The notes: generated from the sequence alone by a model not told the origin. A stretch of DNA of 64,000 nucleotides from Mycolicibacterium sphagni (GCF_002250655.1 NZ_NOZR01000017.1:62001-126000); one strand, 5' to 3'; shown: positions 35,567 to 45,140, numbered from the stretch's first letter. Translations and numbers: made by a program.

Positions 35567-36883
35567 CTACCGTACGGTTGGTTGAGCCAGTCCCTTCGGC
35601 CACGGCAACCGGCTGTCGATGGTCCGGAAGACGCTCCAGCCGATCACCGTGCCCAGTGCGATCGAGAGGATCGCCGCGCCGGTGACCCCGAGGCTGGCCA
35701 CACCGATGTTGCCGCCCGTGGCGGCTTGGCTCACCGACTCGAAGCTCAGCGCACCGGGAACCAGAGCCCAGAACGCCGCCAGCATCATCACGATCGCCGG
35801 GGGAGAGGTCTTGATCCGTGCTGCGAGCATCGCGAAGGGGACCGTGAGAAAGGCGCCGATGAAGCCGGAATAGGCTGCGGCAACGAATTTTCCAGCGATC
35901 GCCTGGCCGACCAGCGCGACCGCGATCGCGGCGAAGAGCCAGACCAGTGACCCGCGCGGTGCAGAGAGATAGACGTACAGCCCGATTGCCACCACGATTA
36001 TCGCCACGTACAGCGACCAGGGGCCCATCTGTGCCGACGCCGCCTGCGGCTTGACCTCTCCGGCGATGTGCACGCCCAACGCCACCCCGAACACCAGCAG
36101 AGCCAGCTGAGCTACGCCGTAGACCAGCCGGCTGGTGCCGCCGATCAGCTGGTTGCTGGCCAGCTCCATTGCACCGATGGTCAGCGACATTCCGGGCAGC
36201 ATCGCCACGAGCGCCGGCGCGATCACCCGCAGCAGCCCGTCGTTGGCGGTGTCGGCGACAAACCAGGTTGCCAGCATCGTCACAACCATCGCTGCCAGCG
36301 TGGGCAGCACCGGGCTCAGCGATGGGAACGGGCGGCCCAGCTGGGCGATGGCCCCGACCACCAGTCCGAGAAACAGGTATCCCGGCAGCGATGCCCATGT
36401 CGGGTTGATGATCATGCCGAAACCGATTGTCGTGACGGCATATCCGAGGGTCGTCGTGACCGGGCCGTACCGCGGGCGCATGGTGCGTGCCTGCGCCGTT
36501 GCCGCGATCGCGTCGGCCGGCGTGATGGCGCCGACCGAGGCCAGGGTCGCGATATCGTCGATGCGCCCGGCCATGTTCAGCTGCACGGAGTAGGTCGTGG
36601 AGGTGTCGACCTCGTACCCCACGGTGCCGACCTGGATCATCAGGACCGTCGGCAGCACGACGATACGAACCGGTTGAGTGGTGTACTGCGCGGCAATCTC
36701 CAGCAGCCGGGACGACACCAACTGGGTGGGCTGCTCCACTTCAAGCAGAGCTATGCCGATCTCCCGCAGCATCGCCGCGACCTCGGACTGGTCGTGGGAA
36801 TCCGGCGGGCCCAGCGACTCCGGCGGCTTCTTGCGGATGGCGTCGAGGATCCGTGCACGACGAGCGCGTCTCTTTTCGTCCAT
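35567..36883 (-). CDS. ThrE-family threonine/serine exporter
   Basis: A 438-residue membrane protein. An N-terminal cytoplasmic region of about 130 residues (ThrE/PF06738 type) precedes about ten hydrophobic helices, of which the last set corresponds to the second ThrE domain. The Corynebacterium ThrE protein exports threonine and serine, and mycobacteria have one or two homologues. It begins MDEKRRARRARIL and is 10 bp upstream of the kinase gene on the same strand, so cotranscription with the catabolic operon is possible but functionally unexplained. Confidence 0.82.
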   Translation of the reverse strand: MDEKRRARRARILDAIRKKPPESLGPPDSHDQSEVAAMLREIGIALLEVEQPTQLVSSRLLEIAAQYTTQPVRIVVLPTVLMIQVGTVGYEVDTSTTYSVQLNMAGRIDDIATLASVGAITPADAIAATAQARTMRPRYGPVTTTLGYAVTTIGFGMIINPTWASLPGYLFLGLVVGAIAQLGRPFPSLSPVLPTLAAMVVTMLATWFVADTANDGLLRVIAPALVAMLPGMSLTIGAMELASNQLIGGTSRLVYGVAQLALLVFGVALGVHIAGEVKPQAASAQMGPWSLYVAIIVVAIGLYVYLSAPRGSLVWLFAAIAVALVGQAIAGKFVAAAYSGFIGAFLTVPFAMLAARIKTSPPAIVMMLAAFWALVPGALSFESVSQAATGGNIGVASLGVTGAAILSIALGTVIGWSVFRTIDSRLPWPKGLAQPTVR

Positions 36884-36920
36884 ACCCGCATCAGGCTAAC
36901 CGGTACCCGAGGGCGCGAGC

Positions 36921-37319
36921 TCATTGCGGGCGCGCGGCGGCCCCGGCCGTCGGTTCGGCGGGGTCAGGCGCGGCTTGCGGCTGGCGGTTTTTCTGCCACG
37001 GCCAGTAACCGGTGATCTCCAACTCCAGCGAGAAGCTCAGGAACGTCCGGATCAGCACGATTCCGCCGAGGACTGCAACGCTGCGGGCATCGGGGGTCAC
37101 CGCCACGGTGCGGATGATGTCGGCGGCGACCAGGAATTCCAGCCCGAGCAGGATCGAGCGGCCGAGCTGTTCCCGGAACGCCCGGTAGGCCGTACCGGTC
37201 TTGAACCGGGGAATCACGCCGGCTGCCGAGATCAACGCGCCTAATGCGATCACTGCCACGCCGACCGCGTCGATCGCCTTGCCCACCGTTTCGATGACCT
37301 CGAAGAAGTTCACCGCCAA
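36921..37319 (-). CDS. DUF1622 membrane protein
   Basis: A 132-residue protein with three predicted helices and a Pro/Ala-rich C-terminal tail. The central segment FREQLGRSILLGLEFLVAADIIRTV is the typical DUF1622 core. The function of the family is unknown. It is on the same strand as ThrE (37 bp gap) and as the next membrane protein (20 bp gap), so the three may form one transcript. Confidence 0.8.
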   Translation of the reverse strand: MAVNFFEVIETVGKAIDAVGVAVIALGALISAAGVIPRFKTGTAYRAFREQLGRSILLGLEFLVAADIIRTVAVTPDARSVAVLGGIVLIRTFLSFSLELEITGYWPWQKNRQPQAAPDPAEPTAGAAARPQ

Positions 37320-37339
37320 AGTGTAGGAACCCCGGCGCC

Positions 37340-37822
37340 CTATCGGGCCGGCATCACCGCTGTAGCAGTGGCCGCGTCGCCTGCCTTCGTCGCCTGCACG
37401 GACACGTGCTGACCCGTCTGCAGCGGTTGCGGCGGCTTGCGGGTGTCGGGGACGAAGACATAGGTCTGGCTGTAGCCGTCCTGACTGCGGACGGTCACCG
37501 AGGCGTCGGAGGCGGCGGTGACGTCGCCGGTCTGGGTCAGCTGGGTGGTGAATCCGCCCTCCCCGTTGGCAACGACGTTCTCACCGTGCAGTGTCCGCTG
37601 GAAGCCACCTGGGCCGCCGGGTCCGCCAGGGCCGCCCCACCCGGGCGGTCCACCCATGTGTCCCTGCGCCTCGTTGTGGGCGGTCGCGGCGTAGACCACC
37701 ACGCCGCCGACCGCCGCGAGCGCAGCTGCGATCCCGACTGCAGCCACCGTCGTGCGGGTTGACCAGGTCTTCGGGCGGTCGGTGGGGGCACCCCACACCG
37801 GTTGTTGCTGTTCACCAGTCAT
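37340..37822 (-). CDS. Single-pass membrane protein with Gly/Pro linker, divergent from the two-component system
   Basis: A 160-residue protein with a cytoplasmic N-terminus, one membrane helix (about residues 23-46), a GGPGGPGGPGG linker and an extracytoplasmic beta-rich domain (about residues 75-158) with SDASVTVRSQDGYSQTYVFVPD. The tail resembles DUF5666-type small beta domains. Its position divergent from tcrX, across the 11-bp repeats, makes it a candidate member of the TcrX regulon and a possible sensor accessory. The GP-rich linker resembles those in the second GT39 protein. Confidence 0.55.
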   Translation of the reverse strand: MTGEQQQPVWGAPTDRPKTWSTRTTVAAVGIAAALAAVGGVVVYAATAHNEAQGHMGGPPGWGGPGGPGGPGGFQRTLHGENVVANGEGGFTTQLTQTGDVTAASDASVTVRSQDGYSQTYVFVPDTRKPPQPLQTGQHVSVQATKAGDAATATAVMPAR

Positions 37823-37892
37823 GCCACCACGGTGGGCAGCAAACCTGGGCGTTCGCTGTGTGCGCGATCAGTGAATTCTGTGCGTCGAGTTT

Positions 37893-37925
37893 CATAGGTG
37901 ACACATAGGAATGCCATAGGAATGC
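37893..37925. promoter_or_regulatory. Three tandem 11-bp repeats, probable TcrX binding site
   Basis: CATAGGTGACA (37893-37903), CATAGGAATGC (37904-37914) and CATAGGAATGC (37915-37925) lie in exact tandem, so each half-site starts one helical turn after the last. Direct repeats with this spacing are typical for OmpR/PhoB-type response regulators. They end 26 bp before the tcrX start and lie between divergent genes. Confidence 0.7.
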
Positions 37926-37951
37926 CTAATCGCCGTTCCCATACTGGAGAC

Positions 37952-38686
37952 ATGACCTCTACACCGGCTGAACGTGTCGTGATGCGCCGAGCTGACGGAA
38001 ACCCGATCACGGTTCTGGTGGTCGATGACGAGACTGTGCTCGCCGAAATGGTGTCGATGGCGCTGCGCTACGAGGGCTGGAATATCTCCACCGCCGCCGA
38101 CGGCGCGTCGGCGATCAGCGCGGCGCGGAACGCGCGTCCGGATGCGGTGGTGCTCGACATCATGCTGCCCGACATGAGCGGGCTGGACGTCCTGCGCAAG
38201 CTGCGTGAGCAGAACCCACAGCTGCCGGTGCTGCTGTTGACGGCCAAGGACGCGATCGAAGACCGCATCGCCGGGTTGACCGCCGGCGGCGACGACTACG
38301 TCACCAAGCCGTTCTCCATTGAGGAGGTCGTGTTGCGGCTGCGGGCGCTGCTGCGTCGCACCGGCGTCACCACCGAGGACAGTGGCGCCCAGATCGTGGT
38401 CGGCGATCTGATTCTGGACGAGGACAGCCATGAGGTGACCCGAGCCGGTGAACCGATCTCGTTGACGTCGACCGAATTCGAGCTGCTTCGCTTCCTCATG
38501 CGCAACCCCAAGCGGGTGTTGTCCAAAGCTCAGATCCTGGACCGGGTGTGGAGCTACGACTTCGGCGGTCGGTCCAACATCGTCGAGCTCTACATCTCGT
38601 ACCTTCGCAAGAAGATCGACAGTGGCCGCGAACCGATGATCCACACGTTGCGCGGTGCCGGCTATGTTCTCAAAGCTGCGAGCTAG
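37952..38686 (+). CDS. tcrX: OmpR-family response regulator (TcrX-like)
   Basis: A 244-residue response regulator. The receiver domain has the acidic pair Asp25/Asp26, phospho-acceptor Asp69 in VVLDIMLPD and the TKPF lysine; a C-terminal winged helix follows with LTSTEFELLRFLMRNPKRVLS. ATG 37952 has GGAGA just upstream; an in-frame earlier start at 37898 would overlap the repeat site. The gene symbol follows locus order: in M. tuberculosis tcrX-tcrY precede the alkyl sulfatase gene, as here. It likely autoregulates through the 11-bp repeats. Confidence 0.85.
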   Translation: MTSTPAERVVMRRADGNPITVLVVDDETVLAEMVSMALRYEGWNISTAADGASAISAARNARPDAVVLDIMLPDMSGLDVLRKLREQNPQLPVLLLTAKDAIEDRIAGLTAGGDDYVTKPFSIEEVVLRLRALLRRTGVTTEDSGAQIVVGDLILDEDSHEVTRAGEPISLTSTEFELLRFLMRNPKRVLSKAQILDRVWSYDFGGRSNIVELYISYLRKKIDSGREPMIHTLRGAGYVLKAAS

Positions 38687-40166
38687 CACCTGGTCGCTGA
38701 GCGCCCGTGTGCTCATCGGTCAGGTCTGCCTGCTGGCCGCCGTTTGCCTGGGCATCGGCGCGGTGACGGTTTTGGCGCTCTATCAGTACATGGTCGGACA
38801 GCTCGACAATCAGCTGCGCGAGACCGCGCACCGCTCGGCGATCATCTACGGCGAACCGCTGCCCCCACCGCTGCCTCCCGAGCTGCGGGACAACCGGCCG
38901 CCGTGGCCGAGGCCCGGGCCAGGTCCGGCCTTCCTGGACGCGCCCGGCCAGCCGGTCGGGATGGTCGCGGTGGTCGTCACCAACGGAACGCCCGCCGACT
39001 CCGGCGTTCTCGGCCCGGGCGGCGTGCGCGCGGCATTGACCCCGAGCGCGTTGAATCAACTTGCGCAGTACGGAGATCAACGAAAGCCAATAACCCGTAA
39101 CCTCGACAACCTCGGTCGATATCGGGTGGTCGCGGTGCGAAGCAGGCTGACCGGCGAGACCTTGGTGATCGGCCTGAGTCTGAACAACGTAGACGCGACG
39201 CTGCTGCGGGTGGCGTTGATCTTCGCGGTGGTGACGGTGGCCGCTCTGGCGGTGGCCACAACCGTGGGCATCCTGATCAATCGCCGTGCCCTGGCACCAC
39301 TGAACCGCGTTGCGGCGGCGGCGGGCAAGGTGGTGAACCTGCCGCTGGATCGCGGCGAAGTCGAGCTGGCCGTGCGGGTCTCCGAAGCCGATGCCAATCC
39401 CTACACCGAGGTGGGCCGGCTGGGTCTGGCGCTGAACCGGATGCTCGAACACGTCTCCATCGCCCTGTCGACACGGCAGGCCAGCGAGAGCCGGGTGCGC
39501 CAATTCGTCGCCGATGCCAGCCACGAGTTGCGGACACCACTGGCCGCGATCCGCGGCTATACCGAACTGGCGCAACGTAAACGGGACCAGGTGCCCGACG
39601 ACGTCGCGCACGCGATGAGCCGCGTGGAGTCCGAAGCCGTCCGCATGACCCACCTCGTCGAAGACCTGCTGCTGCTGGCTCGGCTTGACTCGGGCCGCCC
39701 GCTGGAACGCGAACCCGTGGACCTCGCGCGTCTGTCGGCCGACGTCGTCAGTGACGCTCATGTCGCCGGCCCCGACCACGAATGGAACCTGGACCTGCCG
39801 CCGGACCCGCTCTATGTCACAGGCGACGACGCCCGGTTGCATCAGGTGGTGGCCAACCTGTTGGCCAACGCGCGCACTCACACACCTCCCGGGACCTCGG
39901 TGACGCTGTCGCTGCACTCCGAACCGGATGCCGCGGTGCTGCGGGTGGCCGACGACGGGCCGGGCATCCCGGCCGAGCTGCAGTCCGAGGTCTTCGAGCG
40001 GTTCGCCCGCGGTGACACGTCGCGGTCCCGCAAGGGTGGGTCCACCGGGCTGGGCCTGGCGATCGCGTCGGCCGTCGTGCGGGCTCACAGCGGCAGTATC
40101 GAATTGCGCAGTGTGCCAGGCTGGACCGAGTTCACCGTGCGGTTGCCCCGCGCGGTGACAACGTGA
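38664..40166 (+). CDS. tcrY: Sensor histidine kinase (TcrY-like)
   Basis: A 500-residue membrane sensor kinase: helix 1 near residues 15-37, a periplasmic domain of about 130 residues that begins with a Pro-rich stretch, helix 2 near 175-198, then HAMP, the dimerisation domain with His287 in DASHELRTPLAA, and the ATPase with DDGPGIP and a GLGLAIAS box. It overlaps tcrX by 23 bp and ends in GTGA overlap with the glycosyltransferase gene, so the sensor and the glycosylation genes are one transcript. Confidence 0.9.
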   Translation: MFSKLRASTWSLSARVLIGQVCLLAAVCLGIGAVTVLALYQYMVGQLDNQLRETAHRSAIIYGEPLPPPLPPELRDNRPPWPRPGPGPAFLDAPGQPVGMVAVVVTNGTPADSGVLGPGGVRAALTPSALNQLAQYGDQRKPITRNLDNLGRYRVVAVRSRLTGETLVIGLSLNNVDATLLRVALIFAVVTVAALAVATTVGILINRRALAPLNRVAAAAGKVVNLPLDRGEVELAVRVSEADANPYTEVGRLGLALNRMLEHVSIALSTRQASESRVRQFVADASHELRTPLAAIRGYTELAQRKRDQVPDDVAHAMSRVESEAVRMTHLVEDLLLLARLDSGRPLEREPVDLARLSADVVSDAHVAGPDHEWNLDLPPDPLYVTGDDARLHQVVANLLANARTHTPPGTSVTLSLHSEPDAAVLRVADDGPGIPAELQSEVFERFARGDTSRSRKGGSTGLGLAIASAVVRAHSGSIELRSVPGWTEFTVRLPRAVTT

Positions 40167-41959
40167 GTACCGTTCGGCGCCACGGCTGGTTGATCGCGCT
40201 GCTGCTCACAACAGCCGTGCTGTATCTGTGGAACCTCGGCGCCAGCGAGTGGGCGAACCCGTTCTACTCGGCGGCGGCCCAAGCCGGGGCGACGAATTGG
40301 ACGGCGTGGCTGTTCGGCTCGAGCGACGCCGGCAATGCGATCACCGTCGACAAGCCACCCGCGGCGCTGTGGGTGATGGGGTTGTCGGCACGTCTGTTCG
40401 GGGTCAACCCGTGGAGCATCCTGGTGCCGCAGGCGTTGATCGGGGTGGCCGCGGTCGCCGTGCTGTACGCCGCGGTGCGACGGGTCAGCGGGCCGTGGGC
40501 CGGCCTGGTCGCAGGTGCCGTGCTGGCGCTGACCCCCGCGGCCGCGCTGATGTTCAAGTTCAACAATCCCGATGCGCTGCTTGTGCTTTCGCTCGTCATT
40601 GCCGTATATGCCACGCAGCGGGCGCTGAACCGCGACGCCGCCTGGTGGTGGCTGGCGCTGGCCGGCGTCGCGGTCGGCGTCGGGTTCCTCGCCAAGATGT
40701 TGCAGGCCTTTCTGGTGCTGCCGGCGTTGGCGGCGGTGTTCCTGCTTGCTGCCGATGTCTCGGTGCGGACCCGGCTGGTGCGGTTGACGGCGGCGGTGGT
40801 GGCGGTGGTTGTCTCGAGCGGCTGGTATCTGGCGCTGGTCGCGCTGTGGCCGGCCAGCGCACGGCCCTACATCGGTGGTTCGCAACACAATTCGATCCTC
40901 GAATTGGCGCTGGGCTACAACGGCTTGGGCCGGTTGACCGGCAACGAGACGGGCGGCCTTGGCAACATGAACATGGACGCCGGGTGGGCGCGGTTGTTCG
41001 GCTCGGAGATGGGCGGCCATATCGCCTGGCTGCTGCCCGCCGCCGTCGTCGCGATCGTCGCCGGGCTGTGGATCACCCGCAGGGCACCCCGCACGGATCT
41101 CACCCGGGCGGCGCTGCTGCTGTGGGCCGGGTGGCTGGTGGTCACCGCGGTGGTGTTCAGCTACGCCAACGGCATCCTGCACCCGTACTACACGGTGGCG
41201 CTGGCTCCCGCGCTCGGCGGTGGCCTGGCGATCGGCACGACTCTGCTGTGGCGGCGCCGGGACGATATCCGCGCCGCGGTCACGCTGGCGGGAATGGTCG
41301 CCATCACCGTTGCTCTGGCCTTCCTTCTGCTGCAACGAGATTCGCAGTGGCTGCCCTGGCTCCGGATCGCCATCGTGGTCGGTGGCATAGCCGCCGCGGT
41401 GCTGCTTGTGGTGGTGGGGCGCCTGCCCCGGCGGGTGGGAGCCGGCGTCGGTGCGCTGGCCCTGATCGTCGCGCTGGCCGGACCTGCCGCGTTCTCGGTA
41501 GCCACCGCCGCGGCACCGCACAACGGCGCCATCCCGTCGGTCGGCCCTTCCATGGGACACGGCGGCCCGCCGGGCGGCATGTTCGACGCACCGCGCCCCG
41601 GTCCTGAGTTGACGGCGGCATTGCGCCTGCACGGCGACGAGTACACCTGGGCCGCAGCCGCGGTGGGATCGAGCAATGCCGCGGGATACCAGCTCGCCAC
41701 AGGGCTGCCGGTGATGGCCGTCGGCGGGTTCAACGGCACCGACCCCGCGCCCACTCTCGACCAATTCCAGGCCTACGTCGCGGAGCGGCGCATCCACTGG
41801 TTCGTGAAGAGTGACATGCCGGGATTCGGTTTCGGTGACAAGTCGGGCAGCGATGCCGCCGAGCAGATCCAGCGCTGGGTCAGCGCCAACTTCACCCCCC
41901 GTGAGCTGGACGATGTCACCGTCTACGACCTGTCGCAGGGATTCACAGCCGCCGCATAG
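40163..41959 (+). CDS. ArnT-like GT39-family polyprenyl-phosphate-sugar glycosyltransferase (first copy)
   Basis: A 598-residue GT-C membrane enzyme of the PMT/ArnT group that moves a sugar from a polyprenyl-phosphate donor on the outer face of the membrane. The first extracytoplasmic loop contains DAGNAITVDKPP, with the acidic residue expected for catalysis. About eleven helices precede a soluble C-terminal domain (from about residue 465). The start is GTG, coupled to tcrY. It is a paralogue of the gene at 43245 and shares its C-terminal WxAAAxGS and LDQFQAYVA motifs. Acceptor unknown. Confidence 0.82.
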   Translation: MSTVRRHGWLIALLLTTAVLYLWNLGASEWANPFYSAAAQAGATNWTAWLFGSSDAGNAITVDKPPAALWVMGLSARLFGVNPWSILVPQALIGVAAVAVLYAAVRRVSGPWAGLVAGAVLALTPAAALMFKFNNPDALLVLSLVIAVYATQRALNRDAAWWWLALAGVAVGVGFLAKMLQAFLVLPALAAVFLLAADVSVRTRLVRLTAAVVAVVVSSGWYLALVALWPASARPYIGGSQHNSILELALGYNGLGRLTGNETGGLGNMNMDAGWARLFGSEMGGHIAWLLPAAVVAIVAGLWITRRAPRTDLTRAALLLWAGWLVVTAVVFSYANGILHPYYTVALAPALGGGLAIGTTLLWRRRDDIRAAVTLAGMVAITVALAFLLLQRDSQWLPWLRIAIVVGGIAAAVLLVVVGRLPRRVGAGVGALALIVALAGPAAFSVATAAAPHNGAIPSVGPSMGHGGPPGGMFDAPRPGPELTAALRLHGDEYTWAAAAVGSSNAAGYQLATGLPVMAVGGFNGTDPAPTLDQFQAYVAERRIHWFVKSDMPGFGFGDKSGSDAAEQIQRWVSANFTPRELDDVTVYDLSQGFTAAA

Positions 41960-42003
41960 CAAGCACCAACTTTCCGCTCACAGCCAGAGCCGAAGATCTA
42001 GGT

Positions 42004-43248
42004 ATGACCATCACGGACATTCCCACGGCACGTCGCCGCAACGCAGCACTGATCGCAGCCGACCGCGGCGCGCCGGTGCTCGATGTCGTCGTTCCGGTGT
42101 ACAACGAGCAGACCGCCCTGTCGGACTCGATTCACCGGTTGCACCGCTACCTGAGCGAGGATTTCCCGCTCTCGTTCCGGATCACCATCGCCGACAACGC
42201 CAGCATCGACGACACCCCGTGGATCGCCGCCGAGCTGGCCGACGAGCTGCCCGAGGTCCGGATGGTGCGCCTCGAGCAGAAGGGCCGCGGCCGGGCGCTG
42301 CACGCGGTGTGGTCGACATCGGACGCGCCGGTGCTGGCCTACATGGATGTCGACCTGTCCACCGATCTGGCGGCGCTGGCTCCGCTGGTGGCGCCGTTGG
42401 TGTCCGGACATTCCGACCTCGCGATCGGCACGCGGCTGGGCCGCGGGTCGCGGGTCGTGCGTGGCGCCAAGCGGGAGATCATCTCGCGCTGCTACAACCT
42501 GATCCTGCGATCCACGCTGTCCGCCAAGTTCACCGACGCCCAGTGCGGTTTCAAGGCCATCCGCTCCGATGTCGCCGCCGAACTGCTGCCTTACGTCGAG
42601 GACACCGGCTGGTTCTTCGACACCGAGCTGTTGGTGCTGGCCGAGCGCAGCGGGCTGCGCATCCACGAGGTGCCCGTCGACTGGGTCGACGACCCCGACA
42701 GCCGCGTCGACATCGTCGCCACCGCCGTCGCTGATTTGAAGGGAATTGCTCGCTTGCTCAAGGGTTTCGGAACCGGACAGATCCCGGTGCAGGCGATCGG
42801 CGCCCAGTTCGGCAACCAGGCCGGAGCCCCGAAGTCACTGCTGAACCAGGGTGTGCGGTTCGCGGCCATCGGCATCGGGTCCACATTGGCCTACCTGCTG
42901 CTGTTCCTGCTGTTGCGCCCGATCGGGCCGCAGGGCGCCAACCTGGTCGCCTTGCTGGTGACGGCGGTCGCGAACACCGCGGCGAACCGGCGGTTCACCT
43001 TCGGGGTGCGTGGTCGCACCGGCGTCGCCAAGCATCAGTTCGAAGGATTGGTCGTGTTCGGAATCGGGCTGGCCCTGACCAGCGGCTCGCTTGCCCTCTT
43101 GCACAGTCTGGGCGAGCCGGCGCGTGTCGTCGAACTGATAGTGCTGATCGCGGCGAATCTGATGGCCACCGTCGTGCGCTTCGTGCTGCTGCGCGGCTGG
43201 GTGTTCCACCCGCGTCGCACCGGCCAGAGTGTTGGCGGTGCAGAATGA
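42004..43248 (+). CDS. Polyprenyl-phosphate glycosyltransferase fused to a GtrA domain
   Basis: A 414-residue two-domain protein. Residues 25-255 are a GT2 dolichol-phosphate-mannose-synthase-like domain, with VVVPVYNEQ, the DVDLSTD acidic motif and RGAKREIISRCYN. The C-terminal 130 residues are a four-helix GtrA domain (from LNQGVRFAAIGIG), with NRRFTF. It would load a sugar on polyprenyl phosphate, and its GtrA part may move the product across the membrane, feeding the GT39 enzymes on both sides. It ends in ATGA overlap with the next gene. Confidence 0.88.
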   Translation: MTITDIPTARRRNAALIAADRGAPVLDVVVPVYNEQTALSDSIHRLHRYLSEDFPLSFRITIADNASIDDTPWIAAELADELPEVRMVRLEQKGRGRALHAVWSTSDAPVLAYMDVDLSTDLAALAPLVAPLVSGHSDLAIGTRLGRGSRVVRGAKREIISRCYNLILRSTLSAKFTDAQCGFKAIRSDVAAELLPYVEDTGWFFDTELLVLAERSGLRIHEVPVDWVDDPDSRVDIVATAVADLKGIARLLKGFGTGQIPVQAIGAQFGNQAGAPKSLLNQGVRFAAIGIGSTLAYLLLFLLLRPIGPQGANLVALLVTAVANTAANRRFTFGVRGRTGVAKHQFEGLVVFGIGLALTSGSLALLHSLGEPARVVELIVLIAANLMATVVRFVLLRGWVFHPRRTGQSVGGAE

Positions 43249-45140
43249 CCGTCCTTGCCGAATGCACAGAAAGGCCCGCCGTGGTGGACCCGCAGGACGC
43301 GCCGCGCGCGGCGCGACCCCGCTGGGTGCGGCCCGCACTCGCCGCGCTGTTGTTGGGCACGGCCCTGCTCTACCTGTGGGGCCTAGGGGCCGCCGGCTGG
43401 GCCAACGACTACTACGCCGCGGCTGTTCAGGCCGGCACTCAGAGCTGGAAGGCGCTGCTGTTCGGTTCACTTGACGCCGGCAACGCGATCACCGTGGACA
43501 AGCCACCTGCCTCGTTGTGGGTGATGGCGCTGTCCGGCCGGATGTTCGGTTTCAGCACGCTGTCGATGCTGGTGCCCGAGGCCTTGATGGGCGTGGCATC
43601 GGTGGCCCTGGTGTACGCAGCTGTGCGCCGGGTCAGCGGCTACGGTGCCGGCCTGCTGGCCGGCGCGGCACTGGCGCTGACCCCGGTGGCGGCGTTGATG
43701 TTTCGCTTCAACAACCCCGATGCGCTACTGGTTCTGCTGATGGTGGTTGCGGGCTACTGCATGATCCGCGCCCTCGACGGCAAGTCCACGCGCTGGATCG
43801 CACTGGCCGGTGTTGCCATCGGGTTCGCGTTCCTGGCCAAACTGCTGCAGGCCCTGCTGGTGACTCCGGCGCTGGCCTTGGTGGTACTCGTCGCGATCCC
43901 GGGCAGCTTCTGGCAGCGACTGCGTGACTTGGGCGTCGGTTTGATCGCCATCGTGGTCTCCGCGGGCTGGTACCTGGCCCTGGTGAGCCTATGGCCTAGC
44001 GGCTCTCGGCCCTACATCGGTGGCTCCACCAACAACAACCTGCTGCAGCTGGCGCTTGGCTACAACGGGCTGGGCCGGGTGTTCGGCGGCGACGGCAATC
44101 CCGGTGGCAGCTCGGATTCGGGCGGCGACGGTCCGATGGGTGGTTCGATGTTCGGCGGTTCGACGGGGATCACCCGGATGTTCGGCGAGTCGATGGGAAC
44201 TGAGATCTCATGGCTGCTGCCCGCCGCCCTGATCGGCTTGTTGGCGGGGCTGTGGTTCACCCGGCGGGCGCCGCGCACTGACCGCACCCGCGCCTCGTTG
44301 TTGCTGTGGGGCGGATGGCTGATCGTCACCGTCGTGGTCTTCAGCTTCATGAAGGGGATCATGCATCCCTACTACACGATCGCCCTCGCCCCGGCGATCG
44401 CCGCAGTGATCGGCATCAGCGTGCGAGAACTGTGGCGCGGCAAGCAGTTCGTGACTTCGCGGGTCGTGCTGGCGGCCATGCTCATGGCTACCGGGGTCTG
44501 GAACTTCATCCTGCTCGATCGCACCCCGGAATGGTTGCCGTGGTTGCGCTGGGTGGTGTTGGTCGGCGCGATCCTGGTTTCGGCGGTGCTGGTCGCAGGG
44601 GCGCATCGGCTAGGACGCTGGACGGCGATCCTCGCCGCGGCGGGTCTGCTGTTCGGGCTCGGCGCCGCCGCTGCGTACACGGTGGAGACGATCGCCGGTA
44701 ACCACGGCGGCGGCATCCCGACCTCCGGCCCGACCCGTGCAGGCGGTGGCTTCGGGTTCGGCGGACCGGGTGGCCCCGGCGGACCGGGCGGCCAACGCGC
44801 ATCCGACAACGCCGAGCTGAAGTCCATGATCAGCCAGGCCGACAATCGTTGGGCTGCAGCCACTATCGGGTCCATGAGTGCGAGTCCGCTGGAGCTGAGC
44901 ACCGGCGCCTCGATCATGTCGATCGGTGGGTTCAGCGGTGGTGACAACTCGCCGACGCTGGAGCAGTTCCAGGCCTATGTCGCCGCGGGACAGGTGCACT
45001 ACTTCATCGCCGGTGACGGACACCACGGACCCGGCGGCGACTCGGGCCCAGGTACTCAGATCACCAAGTGGGTGCAACAGCACTTCACCGCAACCGATAT
45101 CGGCGGTACCGAGGTCTACGACCTGACCGCACCGAACTGA
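43245..45140 (+). CDS. ArnT-like GT39-family glycosyltransferase (second copy)
   Basis: A 631-residue paralogue of the gene at 40163, with the same loop motif DAGNAITVDKPP, helix order and soluble C-terminal domain. It differs by two Gly/Pro/Ser-rich inserts (near residues 285-310 and around 500-520, the latter with GGPGGPGGPGG), which are probably extracytoplasmic loops. The start ATG overlaps the GT2 stop. Two GT39 enzymes for one GT2 donor gene suggest two acceptors or two linkages. No clear terminator follows; the next gene is 49 bp away. Confidence 0.82.
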   Translation: MTVLAECTERPAVVDPQDAPRAARPRWVRPALAALLLGTALLYLWGLGAAGWANDYYAAAVQAGTQSWKALLFGSLDAGNAITVDKPPASLWVMALSGRMFGFSTLSMLVPEALMGVASVALVYAAVRRVSGYGAGLLAGAALALTPVAALMFRFNNPDALLVLLMVVAGYCMIRALDGKSTRWIALAGVAIGFAFLAKLLQALLVTPALALVVLVAIPGSFWQRLRDLGVGLIAIVVSAGWYLALVSLWPSGSRPYIGGSTNNNLLQLALGYNGLGRVFGGDGNPGGSSDSGGDGPMGGSMFGGSTGITRMFGESMGTEISWLLPAALIGLLAGLWFTRRAPRTDRTRASLLLWGGWLIVTVVVFSFMKGIMHPYYTIALAPAIAAVIGISVRELWRGKQFVTSRVVLAAMLMATGVWNFILLDRTPEWLPWLRWVVLVGAILVSAVLVAGAHRLGRWTAILAAAGLLFGLGAAAAYTVETIAGNHGGGIPTSGPTRAGGGFGFGGPGGPGGPGGQRASDNAELKSMISQADNRWAAATIGSMSASPLELSTGASIMSIGGFSGGDNSPTLEQFQAYVAAGQVHYFIAGDGHHGPGGDSGPGTQITKWVQQHFTATDIGGTEVYDLTAPN

